Part shown: piece after piece, positions 6,980 to 15,961 of the stretch | Layout of the letters: each line of letters opens with the position of its first letter | Position numbering within the stretch: position 1 is the stretch's first letter | Assembly (NCBI GenBank): GCA_017940955.1 | Contig: JAGAXP010000023.1 | Location: forward strand, 1-16,040 | Reading direction: 5' to 3' | DNA length: 16,040 nt | Source of the DNA: Oribacterium sp. | GTDB lineage: Bacteria > Bacillota_A > Clostridia > Lachnospirales > Lachnospiraceae | The notes under the pieces: model-generated | Databases searched by the model: none | Seen by the model: the letters and a program-made list of their open reading frames with translations, nothing else | What the model was told of the DNA's origin: nothing | Program-made: the position numbers and the translations under genes

Positions 6980-9900
6980 TTATTTTTTACACCACCATGC
7001 ATTTTTTCCTTTTGTTACTTTTCCTCCACCCTCTTTGTAAATGAAAGTAAATCCTAATTTCTTAGCTTTATTTACAACAGGCTGAAGCTCAGGACCTCCT
7101 AATATCCAAAGAGCACCATTTCGATTCCTTTTATCGATATACTTTACATTTGATTCTTTTAATAACTTAATAATTTCGTCTGATGATTCTTCATACAACC
7201 CCGGTATAGTGAGCTGCTCAACAAAAGAGTATTTCTTTTCGCCGGTCTTTTTAATTACCTTTTTATTGTCTTCATGCATCTCCTTATCTAAATTTTCTGT
7301 AATTTCCGTAGGCCCTTCATCCACTTTAGGATTTATAAGTTCAGTAGGATTTAATGCCTCCGCTACTGTTTCCATTACGTCAATAGGATCCGGTTCTTTA
7401 CCATATAAAATAATGGCAGCACGGTTCTTTACTCGACTTAATAGATCCGTATCTTTATTTATATAAGAATATTTGTCGGAATCTTCCGGATAAATTCCAT
7501 AATCAGTAAGATCAGAAATAACACGTTCAATCGTCTTTTCAGGATATCTATAATATTCACTGCCTCTTATACGAATAAATCTCCATCCCAAGCGTTCAAG
7601 TATTGTTTGGCGCTCCATATCTTCACGGATTTTTGCCTCACCACTGTGCCATCTTTCTCCATCACATTCAATTGCGACCATATTCTTTTCACAGACGGCA
7701 ACCATATCCAGTCTATACGCACCTACTTCCCATTGCTGTTCTATATGGTATCCCCGATCTGAAAGAGCGGTTGCTATTGAAACCTCAAATGGTGATTCGG
7801 ATTTTGATTCAATTTCATCATGCCGAATTGCCGATGCAGTAGGATTCAATGAATAATCAATAAGAATCTTACGCATATCACCTGGCTTTAAATCTATAGC
7901 TGGATCCAATGAATCAACAACCCATAATTGATCTCTGGCTCGACTGACCGCAACGTTATAACGCTTTTTAATAGCATCTTCTGTTCCGCTTCCGAGCATT
8001 CGAATAGGTCCATTACCATCGCCACTATCTACAAGACTCAGAAAGATCACGTCACGTTCATCGCCCTGGAAATTAGCAGAATTACCGCACAGGATGTTTC
8101 TCCTTGAAATATCGACCGGATCTATTTCCTGCTCTATCATTCGAGATATTACCTTTACCTGCTCATCACCGAGTAAGGATATGACTCCAATGGATTTATT
8201 ATCATATTCAGGCTGTTCTAAACATGCTTTTATAAGCGCAATTATTGCTTTAGCTTCATTTGTATTTGTTTTCCCTCCAGCATCACGTTTTCCGTTTTCT
8301 ACACGATAATTAACTACGGCCGGCTGTAAAATACTTTGGCTCGCATCCCTAAGAGGTTTGATTTTATAATCGTAGGAAAGCATATTGCTGAAACCTATTA
8401 TTTCCGGAACGCATCGGAAGTGTTCCCGGAGCATTAACGGCTGGAACGTTGTTGCTGCGATGTCATAAATAGATGTCTTAGAATTGTACAGATGAGAATT
8501 TGGTATCTTATCTTTTATATACATTTGCTCTAAGGAACTCATCTTAAGGACGTCCATACCAACAGCCATAGGACTGACCTGCTTGTCATCTCCTACGATA
8601 ATAAGTTTCTTACCCATGTATAATATAGCCAGAGACGAGATGTCAGACTGGCTTGCCTCATCAATGATGATGATATCGAATCTGTTTTCACGGGGATCAA
8701 GGCTTTCCAATGCTCTGTTTATAGGCATAATCCACCCAGGCACAGCGTTTTGACATTTGGTCATCAACTCTCGTGCCTTAGCCTTTAATGCAGGTGCCCT
8801 TTTTCCAGTACCTTTTCCTATTTTTTTGACGGTTTGCTTCCATCCGATAAGTGCTTGTTTCATGTCGATATCATGTTCAGTCCTATTCAGCAAATGATAC
8901 CAGGCACTTTTTTCAGCATATAAAGCTGTGATTTTCCTATAATCAGTTCCTAATCGTAAGCTTTCACTCTGCAGTTCACTTAACGGTTTTTTGGTGATAT
9001 CCTCAATGATTCCGAAAAACTGTTTCCACTTCCACGCATCTTCAATATTATCCGGTACAGTGAACTGGCCATGCATACCTTCACGCTTGCGGATAGCATC
9101 TGCCCATTCAGGTGCTACCGGGTCAAGAGTTTTTAGCATCATGCTACGCCTGTTTCTCATGACATTTTTGCTATATATTTCACTCAACTCAGCATAATGA
9201 TTAGAATATGCTTCCGTATCGCTACCGGATATATCCGAAACCATTGCTTTACATATCTGGCTATTTCCTCTTTTCCCAGCCGTCAGATTATTTAGCGTTA
9301 ACTTTATTGATCTTGAATCATTCTCTGATTTAACTAAAGTAGATAAAACTTCACAAATATCCGGAATTGTTCTATCTATTGCATTTAAAGCTTTATTTAT
9401 ATGTGTCGCGTCCGGATCAAGCTCATCTTCATCTAATACAGTTTCTTTTGGAATGCCGAGCAGTCTTAACTTATCCGCTAAAATTATATAGTCGCTGTCA
9501 TACCATTCAAGATATCTTTTGATTGTACGGATGTACTTATCAGCTATCATTTCCTGATTATCTGTATCTAACTCGTAAAATCTGCTTATACCTTGTGGTG
9601 ATAGAAGATCATTCCAATAGTTTGCACATTGATCACGATATTCATTTAACTCTATTTTATGAAGGATGACTTCAATTTCTTTAGTTGACTGAATTTTATT
9701 GCCATTTATTTTTACTGAATCGAGAACTTCACGATAATCCTTATGCAGCATCAAGCTTATCGCACTGATCTTCCCATTTTTCTCAAATTCTGAACGTAAC
9801 TTTTCAAATACAGGCTTTTTGCTTGATAAATCAAACGATCCATCTGTCTCTATATTAATTCCCAACTGCTCAGATATGATGGAATCTGCAAAATCTTTTG

Positions 9901-12010
9901 TCTTCTGAATCTGCTCGATCAACATGAGCCAGCGTTGTTTATAATTACCTCCCCTTTTTCCGTCTATAGCAACGGCTTTCATCCAATTCTCTATTGTGCC
10001 AAATGTGTCAACATAGCTTTTTAAATCCTCTACTGCCTCTAATGAAGGGTATGGCATTGATATAGCATTTTTAAGTCCGTTGATTACTATGCTCTTATTA
10101 TAAGGATCTGCATTTACTTTCCATCCATTCTTTTCGGAAACGGACTTTATGAATTTCTGAGATTCCCAGAGTGCATGACATATATTGATAAAAGCACCTG
10201 GAGACATTAAAGATTTAGGATCCGGTAAATCTGTCGCTAATTCAGTCTCATCATCCTGTGTGATCACCTCGTTACTCCGGTATAAATCGGTCAATTCATC
10301 AAATGTCAAAGGTAAAGGAGCATATAATTTTACCTTTCCCGGTATGTAGGATAGATCCTGCATATGATCCACAACAAATTCGGCTGCTTTTGACGGAGAT
10401 ATACTTTCTCCATTGTATACAATGCAGTCATTTTCAGTGTTTATTATCTCGAAAATCTTTTTACGAGTTTTTGCAAGCTCATTTATGATACCGCGCCGTT
10501 CAATAGCCAGCGAATCCATTTCCTTTTTTAACGCATGAGATGTAGTATCAGACATATATGTTGTGATACCATCAATGGATCTCTCCATGTCTACGTTAGA
10601 GTCATCAAGGATAGATACACATAAGTTTTGAAGACTCCCGTAAATTTTCTCTTTTAATACCTTAAGAGCTTTTGTTGTTTGGCTGGTAACGAGAACACTT
10701 TTACCTTGTGCCAAAAAGTGTCCCATGAGATTTGCAATAGTATGAGTCTTTCCTGTTCCCGGAGGGCCCTGAACCAGAACAGCATTATATCTCTCTATTC
10801 TTCTGGCTATTTCCAACTGTTCCTTGTTGGCTTCTTTGGATAAAAGAATATCGACACTTTCACCCCCAACTGCAGCCAAAAGCTCTTCTATGGATTCTTC
10901 TTTATCATTTTCAGGCACGTCAATGGTACCACCACATACAATATCATTTATAGGTGCCGGTACTTCTCCTGTTTCCTTAATGTGTCCTATTATTTGATCA
11001 ATTGCCTTTATTGTGCCATCCAGTCGCTTTCTTATGATATAGCAGGGTGATATATACAGTAATAATCTTGAATTGGTTTTCCAATTATCCGGAATACCGG
11101 AATCAGAAAATGTACTTTCAGATGATAATGAATGAATTAGAGTTTTTAAAAAAATCGGTGTGTCATTTCGGTCTAAGGGATGATAATCATTATTCTGTAA
11201 ATCTTCATTAAGAGTGTCAACTCTTTCAAGATTAACATCTTCCATTACCTGAAATACAGAAGAATATAATTCTGAAGGTACTTCAGCATTAATAATGTAT
11301 ATTGTATTCTCGTTAGCATCGTATTCAAGCTTTACACGATGTGTCAAAACCGGGTGATTAATATTTCCATTTTCCTTATCCAAGATGATACCATTTGCGA
11401 CTATCATCTCTTCAGTTTCTGATTCACGTTGCAGTTCAAAATACAGACTATAAAGATCAGAAAATAGGTCACGTGTCGCCTCAGTTATTTTTTGCTTTTG
11501 ACACCATATATTCCTTGAATCATTCCATTTTTCAAAGGCAGAAACCCTATTTGGATCTGCTTCAAAAAGGATGATCTCTTTTCCCGAATCGTCACCATCT
11601 CTGTCTATAGAAAAGGCACTTACATCTTCAGTTTTAATTTCTGTTAAACTTGATTTTACTTCTGCATCATTTCTATAGTCCTCCCACCCAGGGATTAGCC
11701 ATTCTTTAAAAATGTCCTCCGGTTCAGGACATTTCGTAAACTCGGGTTTATGAACAACCAATAAAATATTATCTTTATTAGGTTCAGATTCATCATCTTC
11801 CACACGATCCTGATAAAACACCTGTATATTATCCGGGTCGTTTGGTAAATTTGATAATTCATAATGCCATATATGGTTTTTCTTATAATCAAGAATGGGT
11901 GTTTGCTTTAGTTTGTTTAATTCTTCGATAAATTGAAATAGTGATATAACCTTGTTTTGCTTAGTTAACTCATCATCCTTGACAGTAATATTTTCAGTCA
12001 TATCTTGCAT
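6980..12010 (-). CDS. Giant SF1 helicase fused to Vsr/MTES_1575-like nuclease and a C-terminal extra domain
   Basis: The 1676-residue protein carries Upf1-like SF1 helicase motifs. Walker A 'GPPGTGKT' is at 415-422, 'IIDEAS' with the DEAS box at 1117-1120, 'VGDDKQVSP' shortly after, 'QGDERD' at 1315-1320 and motif VI 'NVAVSRARDQLW' from 1352. About 700 residues separate motifs I and II, as in DUF4011-type helicases. A nuclease domain follows: 'SPFEVSIATAL', 'YRLDMVAV' with Asp1435, 'VAIECDGERWH' with Glu1448, and 'RLGWRFIRIRGSEYY' (1473-1487), the REase_MTES_1575/Vsr pattern. Residues 1594-1676 form another small domain ('DKRNRNGALWILGG', 'EGGGKVTKGKNAWW') that I recognise only as a recurring C-terminal add-on. 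Similar SF1 helicase-Vsr fusions have been reported as stand-alone phage defence (Hhe, from memory). AGGAGG lies 11 bases before ATG 12010, a long spacing. It is separated from mcrC by 274 bases and may have its own promoter. Confidence 0.92.
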   Translation of the reverse strand: MQDMTENITVKDDELTKQNKVISLFQFIEELNKLKQTPILDYKKNHIWHYELSNLPNDPDNIQVFYQDRVEDDESEPNKDNILLVVHKPEFTKCPEPEDIFKEWLIPGWEDYRNDAEVKSSLTEIKTEDVSAFSIDRDGDDSGKEIILFEADPNRVSAFEKWNDSRNIWCQKQKITEATRDLFSDLYSLYFELQRESETEEMIVANGIILDKENGNINHPVLTHRVKLEYDANENTIYIINAEVPSELYSSVFQVMEDVNLERVDTLNEDLQNNDYHPLDRNDTPIFLKTLIHSLSSESTFSDSGIPDNWKTNSRLLLYISPCYIIRKRLDGTIKAIDQIIGHIKETGEVPAPINDIVCGGTIDVPENDKEESIEELLAAVGGESVDILLSKEANKEQLEIARRIERYNAVLVQGPPGTGKTHTIANLMGHFLAQGKSVLVTSQTTKALKVLKEKIYGSLQNLCVSILDDSNVDMERSIDGITTYMSDTTSHALKKEMDSLAIERRGIINELAKTRKKIFEIINTENDCIVYNGESISPSKAAEFVVDHMQDLSYIPGKVKLYAPLPLTFDELTDLYRSNEVITQDDETELATDLPDPKSLMSPGAFINICHALWESQKFIKSVSEKNGWKVNADPYNKSIVINGLKNAISMPYPSLEAVEDLKSYVDTFGTIENWMKAVAIDGKRGGNYKQRWLMLIEQIQKTKDFADSIISEQLGINIETDGSFDLSSKKPVFEKLRSEFEKNGKISAISLMLHKDYREVLDSVKINGNKIQSTKEIEVILHKIELNEYRDQCANYWNDLLSPQGISRFYELDTDNQEMIADKYIRTIKRYLEWYDSDYIILADKLRLLGIPKETVLDEDELDPDATHINKALNAIDRTIPDICEVLSTLVKSENDSRSIKLTLNNLTAGKRGNSQICKAMVSDISGSDTEAYSNHYAELSEIYSKNVMRNRRSMMLKTLDPVAPEWADAIRKREGMHGQFTVPDNIEDAWKWKQFFGIIEDITKKPLSELQSESLRLGTDYRKITALYAEKSAWYHLLNRTEHDIDMKQALIGWKQTVKKIGKGTGKRAPALKAKARELMTKCQNAVPGWIMPINRALESLDPRENRFDIIIIDEASQSDISSLAILYMGKKLIIVGDDKQVSPMAVGMDVLKMSSLEQMYIKDKIPNSHLYNSKTSIYDIAATTFQPLMLREHFRCVPEIIGFSNMLSYDYKIKPLRDASQSILQPAVVNYRVENGKRDAGGKTNTNEAKAIIALIKACLEQPEYDNKSIGVISLLGDEQVKVISRMIEQEIDPVDISRRNILCGNSANFQGDERDVIFLSLVDSGDGNGPIRMLGSGTEDAIKKRYNVAVSRARDQLWVVDSLDPAIDLKPGDMRKILIDYSLNPTASAIRHDEIESKSESPFEVSIATALSDRGYHIEQQWEVGAYRLDMVAVCEKNMVAIECDGERWHSGEAKIREDMERQTILERLGWRFIRIRGSEYYRYPEKTIERVISDLTDYGIYPEDSDKYSYINKDTDLLSRVKNRAAIILYGKEPDPIDVMETVAEALNPTELINPKVDEGPTEITENLDKEMHEDNKKVIKKTGEKKYSFVEQLTIPGLYEESSDEIIKLLKESNVKYIDKRNRNGALWILGGPELQPVVNKAKKLGFTFIYKEGGGKVTKGKNAWWCKK

Positions 12011-12206
12011 AATGATGTATTCCTCCTACACATTAAGCATCTAGTTATTGCTTATATGTTTTCCTTCACATATTGTAATTTACCATGTCACGTAATACTC
12101 GCTTCTGATGTCGTGGCTTGTATCCCATCAGGCGGGATTTCAGTTCTCATTATGTTAACCAACATTAGGCGGGCGCACTGGCTGGTACTTGGTCCTATCA
12201 TCCCAA
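12011..12206 (-). other. Scar-like intergenic stretch between the gene fragment and the giant helicase
   Basis: No intact gene is visible. Immediately after the deoxyribosyltransferase fragment, the minus strand contains a short open run in another frame, ending at a stop near 12153, that reads 'FWDDRTKYQPVRPPNVG'. It looks like the tail of a protein but I cannot identify it. A small inverted repeat (ATCCC 12122-12126, GGGAT 12134-12138) has no T-run and is not a convincing terminator. The ribosome site AGGAGG for the next gene is at 12022-12027. I found no convincing -35/-10 pair. Confidence 0.45.
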
Positions 12207-12280
12207 AATGCCCAAAGAGACCTACGCTTATGACAATGTTGCCTTCCAGTGTAAGTCTCTCCTGTTTCTATATAAATTCA
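12207..12280 (-). pseudogene. Fragment of a deoxyribosyltransferase-like gene with in-frame stop
   Basis: By eye, about 68 of 74 bases match 3365-3438 of the intact gene without gaps. Translated, it gives 'EFI', then a TAG stop, then 'KQERLTLEGNIVISVGLFGH', against intact residues 119-142 'EFIETQKRLTLEGNIVISVG' and 'LFGH'. The match stops sharply at both ends: on one side only four bases separate it from the mcrC stop codon, on the other it runs into unrelated sequence. It is therefore a relic of a second copy of the gene, cut at codon 119 and again at about codon 142. The mutated fourth codon (GAG to TAG) confirms that it is dead. Confidence 0.88.
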
Positions 12281-12284
12281 GCCA

Positions 12285-13340
12285 CTATACAGCCTTCTTG
12301 AAATTATCCTCTACTATCTTTTCCAGTTGGGCCGAGATTTCTTTGAAAGGCCGGTTTAAATCCAATGAGCTTACCGTGATCTTGTTCCTGCTCATCGAAA
12401 ATTGGTTTGAGGGCTGAAATACTTCATCAGTCTTGGCATAAAGAAGTATTCCCGATACATTTCCTGTATGAGCCTTATCCCAATTTTTTACGTATGTATA
12501 TATCTGATAAAGGTTTGCATTTCTAAACGTCTGTATGTCAAAGTTTGACTGCATCTGTTGACCATAATACTTGGCATCAATGATCAGAACCCTTCCATTT
12601 TTGGACTTTAATGTAATATCTGTGACCATATTTGGAAGCCACATATCGTTGTCATCATCAAGATCCCACTGCACCTGATCCGGATTCGCTCGTAGTTCCG
12701 GATGATGATATCTGTAATACTCCAGAATAAACTTCTCATATAGATGGCTCATTCTCTGGTCATCCAAAAAGTTCGCCATTTTAACGACTCCCTTTTCTGT
12801 GGACAGTAAGAGGCCATCGATAATCAGTTTGCATATATTAAGGAGCATACGGTAACTTTGATTGTTTCTCTGATATCTTATACGGTTCCACTTAATCAGT
12901 ATCGGCTCAATATAGTCCACGCCATCAAATAACAATAGGTCTTTCTTCAACACAGATTTATTTTTTGCTTTTACGTTTTTCTGCTTTATCAGCAAAGTCA
13001 TCGTGGTCTTCAGGACCTGGTTCAGAACATTATTCTCAGAGAGCTCATCATATACACATGATAATTTCTGTTTATGCTGAAGACGGTTCTTTATAGTACC
13101 GGATAGATCAAGCTTTCCTCTGAGTGTTGAGAGATCATCAGACTTATTTACATATTCTCTATACAGGCCATGTTTTAACTGTTGGGCAACGCCTTTACCT
13201 AAAATTGCAGCGAACATGTCATGAATATTATCAAAATCCTCCGCTTTAATCTCATCATAATTTGACTGACGCAGGATCTGAAATGCATAAGTCAGCATAT
13301 AATATATATTTTTAATCAGAATTCCCTTGTCATTAGTCAT
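12285..13340 (-). CDS. mcrC: McrC, nuclease subunit of a 5-methylcytosine-type McrBC restriction system
   Basis: The 351-residue protein has McrC family features along its length: 'IKNIYYMLTYAFQILR' near the start, 'STLRGKLDLSGTI' at 71-83, 'DELSENNVLNQVLKTTM' at 98-114 and 'MSHLYEKFILEYYRYHHPEL' at 197-216. The PD-(D/E)xK site is 'VTDITLKS' with Asp241 and 'VLIIDAKYYG' with Asp255 and Lys257. McrC cuts DNA when the McrB ring translocates on modified DNA and brings two complexes together. Its ATG at 13340 shares one base with the mcrB stop (TAATG), so the two are translationally coupled. The stop at 12285 is four bases from the deoxyribosyltransferase relic, so the gene end lies at a recombination junction; the catalytic core is complete and the length normal, so it should be functional. 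Confidence 0.95.
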   Translation of the reverse strand: MTNDKGILIKNIYYMLTYAFQILRQSNYDEIKAEDFDNIHDMFAAILGKGVAQQLKHGLYREYVNKSDDLSTLRGKLDLSGTIKNRLQHKQKLSCVYDELSENNVLNQVLKTTMTLLIKQKNVKAKNKSVLKKDLLLFDGVDYIEPILIKWNRIRYQRNNQSYRMLLNICKLIIDGLLLSTEKGVVKMANFLDDQRMSHLYEKFILEYYRYHHPELRANPDQVQWDLDDDNDMWLPNMVTDITLKSKNGRVLIIDAKYYGQQMQSNFDIQTFRNANLYQIYTYVKNWDKAHTGNVSGILLYAKTDEVFQPSNQFSMSRNKITVSSLDLNRPFKEISAQLEKIVEDNFKKAV

Positions 13341-15730
13341 TAGTTATTAAACACCCCATTCAGACGGTTTTTCCAAAGTCTTATTTTTTCAGGCTCGTCA
13401 AACCAGTACTCTTCAAGCATTGGAACAATGTCATAATCAACCACAGATGTCATCCACCCCAAAAGATCTTCTTCATTTCCGGGCTTCTGACCGCAGAAAT
13501 AGCTGTGACCGATACAAAAACCTGCACCAAGTGAAGGATCTTCTGTGATATCTCTGTTTAATGCGATAACTACATCAATAAGAGAATATAGTGTGTCATC
13601 ATTTAACTCCGAAAGGTACTTCTTGAAACCATCCGACTCAAATCCAGGCTCCATAGGGAAGAAACTGAATCTTCGTCTAAGAGCATAATCAATCATAGCA
13701 AGGCTTCTGTCCGCCGTATTCATCATGCCAATGATGTATAAATTCTTGGGTACAGCAAATGCCAGACCATTGTACGCCAATGTAGCTTTCGTTCCTCTGT
13801 AATCCTTTTCTATAAGCATAAGGAGCTCTCCGAAGATCTTGCTCATATTTCCTCTGTTTATTTCGTCGATAATGAAGAAATAAGACAGTTCCGGATTGTT
13901 GGCAGCTTTCATACAGAATTTATAGAAAATTCCGTTTTGTAATTCAAAGCCATTTCCGCTTGGCTTATATCCCATGATAAAGTCTTCATATGAATAATTC
14001 TGATGGAACTGAACAAACTCTATCCTGCTTTCGTCTTTGACACCCATGACAGAATAAGCAAGACGTTTTGCCGCAAAGGTCTTGCCAACTCCAGGCGCAC
14101 CCTGAAGGATGATATTCTGTTTTTTCATAAGAATATTTTTCAGGGTATCGTAGCTGTCCCCGGACATATATACTTCAGATAGGAAATCGCTCCTTGTATA
14201 GGTATCAAGCTGCTCCGTGCTTTCAGGTAACGGATTCTCTTCACGGATCATATCCATGATAAAGTCATACTCACCCTTTGTGAGCTTAAATAAGCTACCC
14301 TGAGGATTCTGGAAATACTCCATTTTCTCAAGCTCGGGAACCTCTTTCAGAGTTATGTAATCTAAAGGAACGCTTAAACCTTCAACCTTTTCAAAATAAA
14401 GATTCTGCCCATCATTTTCCTGAGTGATCTTTGCTAATGCTACAACCTGCTTAACAGGGTTAGATTCGTAGCCGATAACAAGATCTCCAGGTTTAGCATC
14501 TAAGAAGTTTTGGAATATCCTTCGCTTGTTGCCGTTGTCATTGTACAGAGTATAGCTTTGTATATCGCCTATGCCTATGTCTGCAAAGCTCCATATTTTC
14601 GGATTTGCATTTAGCCACCAATAATGCTTTTCATCTACTGTGTCCGCATAAAGTGCAACTTCGGATAGATCAACTTCTTCAAGAGCCTCTGCAAGCTCAT
14701 CTCTAAGTTTCCAAACAAAGGCTCCCTCTTCATCTTTTTCAGCATATCTTCCCATGTATAGTATGGACCAATAATGAGTCTTTCCATCACTATCTACTCT
14801 TGGCTCACACTGGGTGTTTTTAGCAACTCTCTTCGCTAAGGATGAAGAACCAATGTTATAAAAATTAGGAGTTTCACCATATTTTGTAGATAACTGAGAG
14901 CATGTTGCCTGTCCTCCATAGTCTCTGATTCGTGTGACTATTTCCAATGCCTGGCTTGTAAAAACCTCTTCATTATTAAGAAGTTTTATCCATTGATCCT
15001 TGGTTATGCTCGGATCGTAATCCTGCGCAATCCAGTCATTATTGCCTGAATCCTTATTAATAAGGAAGTTTGCAATATAAAAGGAGACGTCAAATGATAG
15101 TGTGCGATACGTCTGATCGTAATAACACTTATCATCAAGATTTTCCTTGAACATTTTCAGGAGTTCTTCATCTTTTTCTACTTCTGAGAGAATCTCGTCA
15201 ATGAGCTCCATATTTCCTTTAATGTTAGCCGGAACATTTCCTTTTTTAGGAACAAATGTATTTTCAAGATACTGACTTGTACTTTTACAAACCGAATATT
15301 TAAAAATATCATACTTTGACGGATATTTGAGCCAGAGATATACCGTGATTGCCATTGGCCTCTGATAATGCTGCTTACCCGGTGACAATCTATCGCAAAG
15401 TTCCTGTGCGCTCACCTGAAATCTTGCTATACGGTCAGTTACAGGTTTCGACTCATCATAAAGATCTATGAACATCTCTCGAACAGCTTCCTGATCCTGC
15501 TCTGCATAAACCTGAATCATTCCTCTTGGGAAATTATTCATGGATGCAAGAAGATTGTATGTTTTATCTGTCGCAACAGTGAACATTTCATAGAAATTAT
15601 CGGTATTTATATCCCAATGGTCCTGGAACCATTTGATAGCTTCCCATTTATATTTTTCGTCAGGCCATCTGTTCTTAAACGCTGCCTTATACCTTGCAAT
15701 GCTATCCTTTAATTTCTCATGATTAATCAT
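13340..15730 (-). CDS. mcrB: McrB, AAA+ GTPase motor with EVE modified-base reader domain
   Basis: The 796-residue protein has a helical N-terminal region (1-235), a small module at about 240-350 ('GGQATCSQLSTKYGETPNFY', 'SSLAKRV') seen in many Firmicute McrB proteins, and an EVE domain at about 369-495 opening with 'YWWLNANPKIWSF' and containing 'AKPGDLVIGYES'. The AAA+ domain runs from about 520: Walker A 'GAPGVGKT' at 544-551, Walker B 'FFIIDEINRGN' with Asp622 and Glu623, the McrB signature 'MNTADRS' at 670-676 and arginines in 'ALRRRF'. EVE domains bind modified bases, often 5-methylcytosine or related, and so set target choice; E. coli McrB uses a different reader (DUF3578). McrB forms a GTP-driven ring that activates McrC. 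A strong AGGGG site precedes ATG 15730, which is 18 bases after the upstream YdbC-like gene. Confidence 0.95.
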   Translation of the reverse strand: MINHEKLKDSIARYKAAFKNRWPDEKYKWEAIKWFQDHWDINTDNFYEMFTVATDKTYNLLASMNNFPRGMIQVYAEQDQEAVREMFIDLYDESKPVTDRIARFQVSAQELCDRLSPGKQHYQRPMAITVYLWLKYPSKYDIFKYSVCKSTSQYLENTFVPKKGNVPANIKGNMELIDEILSEVEKDEELLKMFKENLDDKCYYDQTYRTLSFDVSFYIANFLINKDSGNNDWIAQDYDPSITKDQWIKLLNNEEVFTSQALEIVTRIRDYGGQATCSQLSTKYGETPNFYNIGSSSLAKRVAKNTQCEPRVDSDGKTHYWSILYMGRYAEKDEEGAFVWKLRDELAEALEEVDLSEVALYADTVDEKHYWWLNANPKIWSFADIGIGDIQSYTLYNDNGNKRRIFQNFLDAKPGDLVIGYESNPVKQVVALAKITQENDGQNLYFEKVEGLSVPLDYITLKEVPELEKMEYFQNPQGSLFKLTKGEYDFIMDMIREENPLPESTEQLDTYTRSDFLSEVYMSGDSYDTLKNILMKKQNIILQGAPGVGKTFAAKRLAYSVMGVKDESRIEFVQFHQNYSYEDFIMGYKPSGNGFELQNGIFYKFCMKAANNPELSYFFIIDEINRGNMSKIFGELLMLIEKDYRGTKATLAYNGLAFAVPKNLYIIGMMNTADRSLAMIDYALRRRFSFFPMEPGFESDGFKKYLSELNDDTLYSLIDVVIALNRDITEDPSLGAGFCIGHSYFCGQKPGNEEDLLGWMTSVVDYDIVPMLEEYWFDEPEKIRLWKNRLNGVFNN

Positions 15731-15748
15731 TCCTGCACCCCTCTAATA

Positions 15749-15961
15749 CTATTTATTCAAAAGTTCCTTAAGTGCTGTTAATTCTTCATCTGTAAGGGTG
15801 ACTCCCTTACCCATCTTCTCATGGTCTGGCGACCAGTCTCGGATATCATACTTGGGTGCTGCACCGTTCCAAGAGATTCTATTTATTTCTTTTCTCCATC
15901 CTTTGGCATTCTCTGAGAGAACGCCGATTTCTTCTATGATCTCGTATTTAAAATCTGACAT
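15749..15961 (-). CDS. YdbC-family PC4-like ssDNA-binding protein (copy 2)
   Basis: This 70-residue paralogue of the gene at 3810-4022 differs at only four residues (Leu12Ile, Leu26Ile, Ala62Thr, Lys66Glu), whereas the DNA differs at about 34 of 213 positions. Most changes are thus silent, so both copies have been kept under selection. All YdbC signature stretches are present, including 'SENAKGWRKE', 'ISWNGAAPKYDIRDW' and 'DHEKMGKG'. AGGAG lies eight bases before ATG 15961. It precedes mcrB by 18 bases, the same spacing as copy 1 to the deoxyribosyltransferase-like gene. Co-transcription with mcrBC is likely; whether it helps McrBC, for instance by binding ssDNA exposed during cleavage, or is a leftover of an older module, cannot be told from sequence. 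Confidence 0.92.
   Translation of the reverse strand: MSDFKYEIIEEIGVLSENAKGWRKEINRISWNGAAPKYDIRDWSPDHEKMGKGVTLTDEELTALKELLNK

Noticed and set aside
6586..7044. Plus-strand open frame of 152 codons.
   Set aside because: It runs antisense to the metallopeptidase gene and the end of the giant helicase gene, which have clear motifs; no family features are visible in it.
11695..11892. Minus-strand open frame of 65 codons inside the giant helicase gene.
   Set aside because: It is an alternative frame within a clearly coding region, rich in isoleucine and tyrosine with no ribosome site of note.
12122..12138. Inverted repeat ATCCC / GGGAT, possible terminator.
   Set aside because: The stem is only five pairs with no T-run on either side.
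12005..12301. Plus-strand open frame of 98 codons across the mcrC-helicase gap.
   Set aside because: Part of it matches a plus-strand frame antisense to the intact deoxyribosyltransferase gene (3292-3528); this similarity comes from the minus-strand relic, not from a real plus-strand gene.
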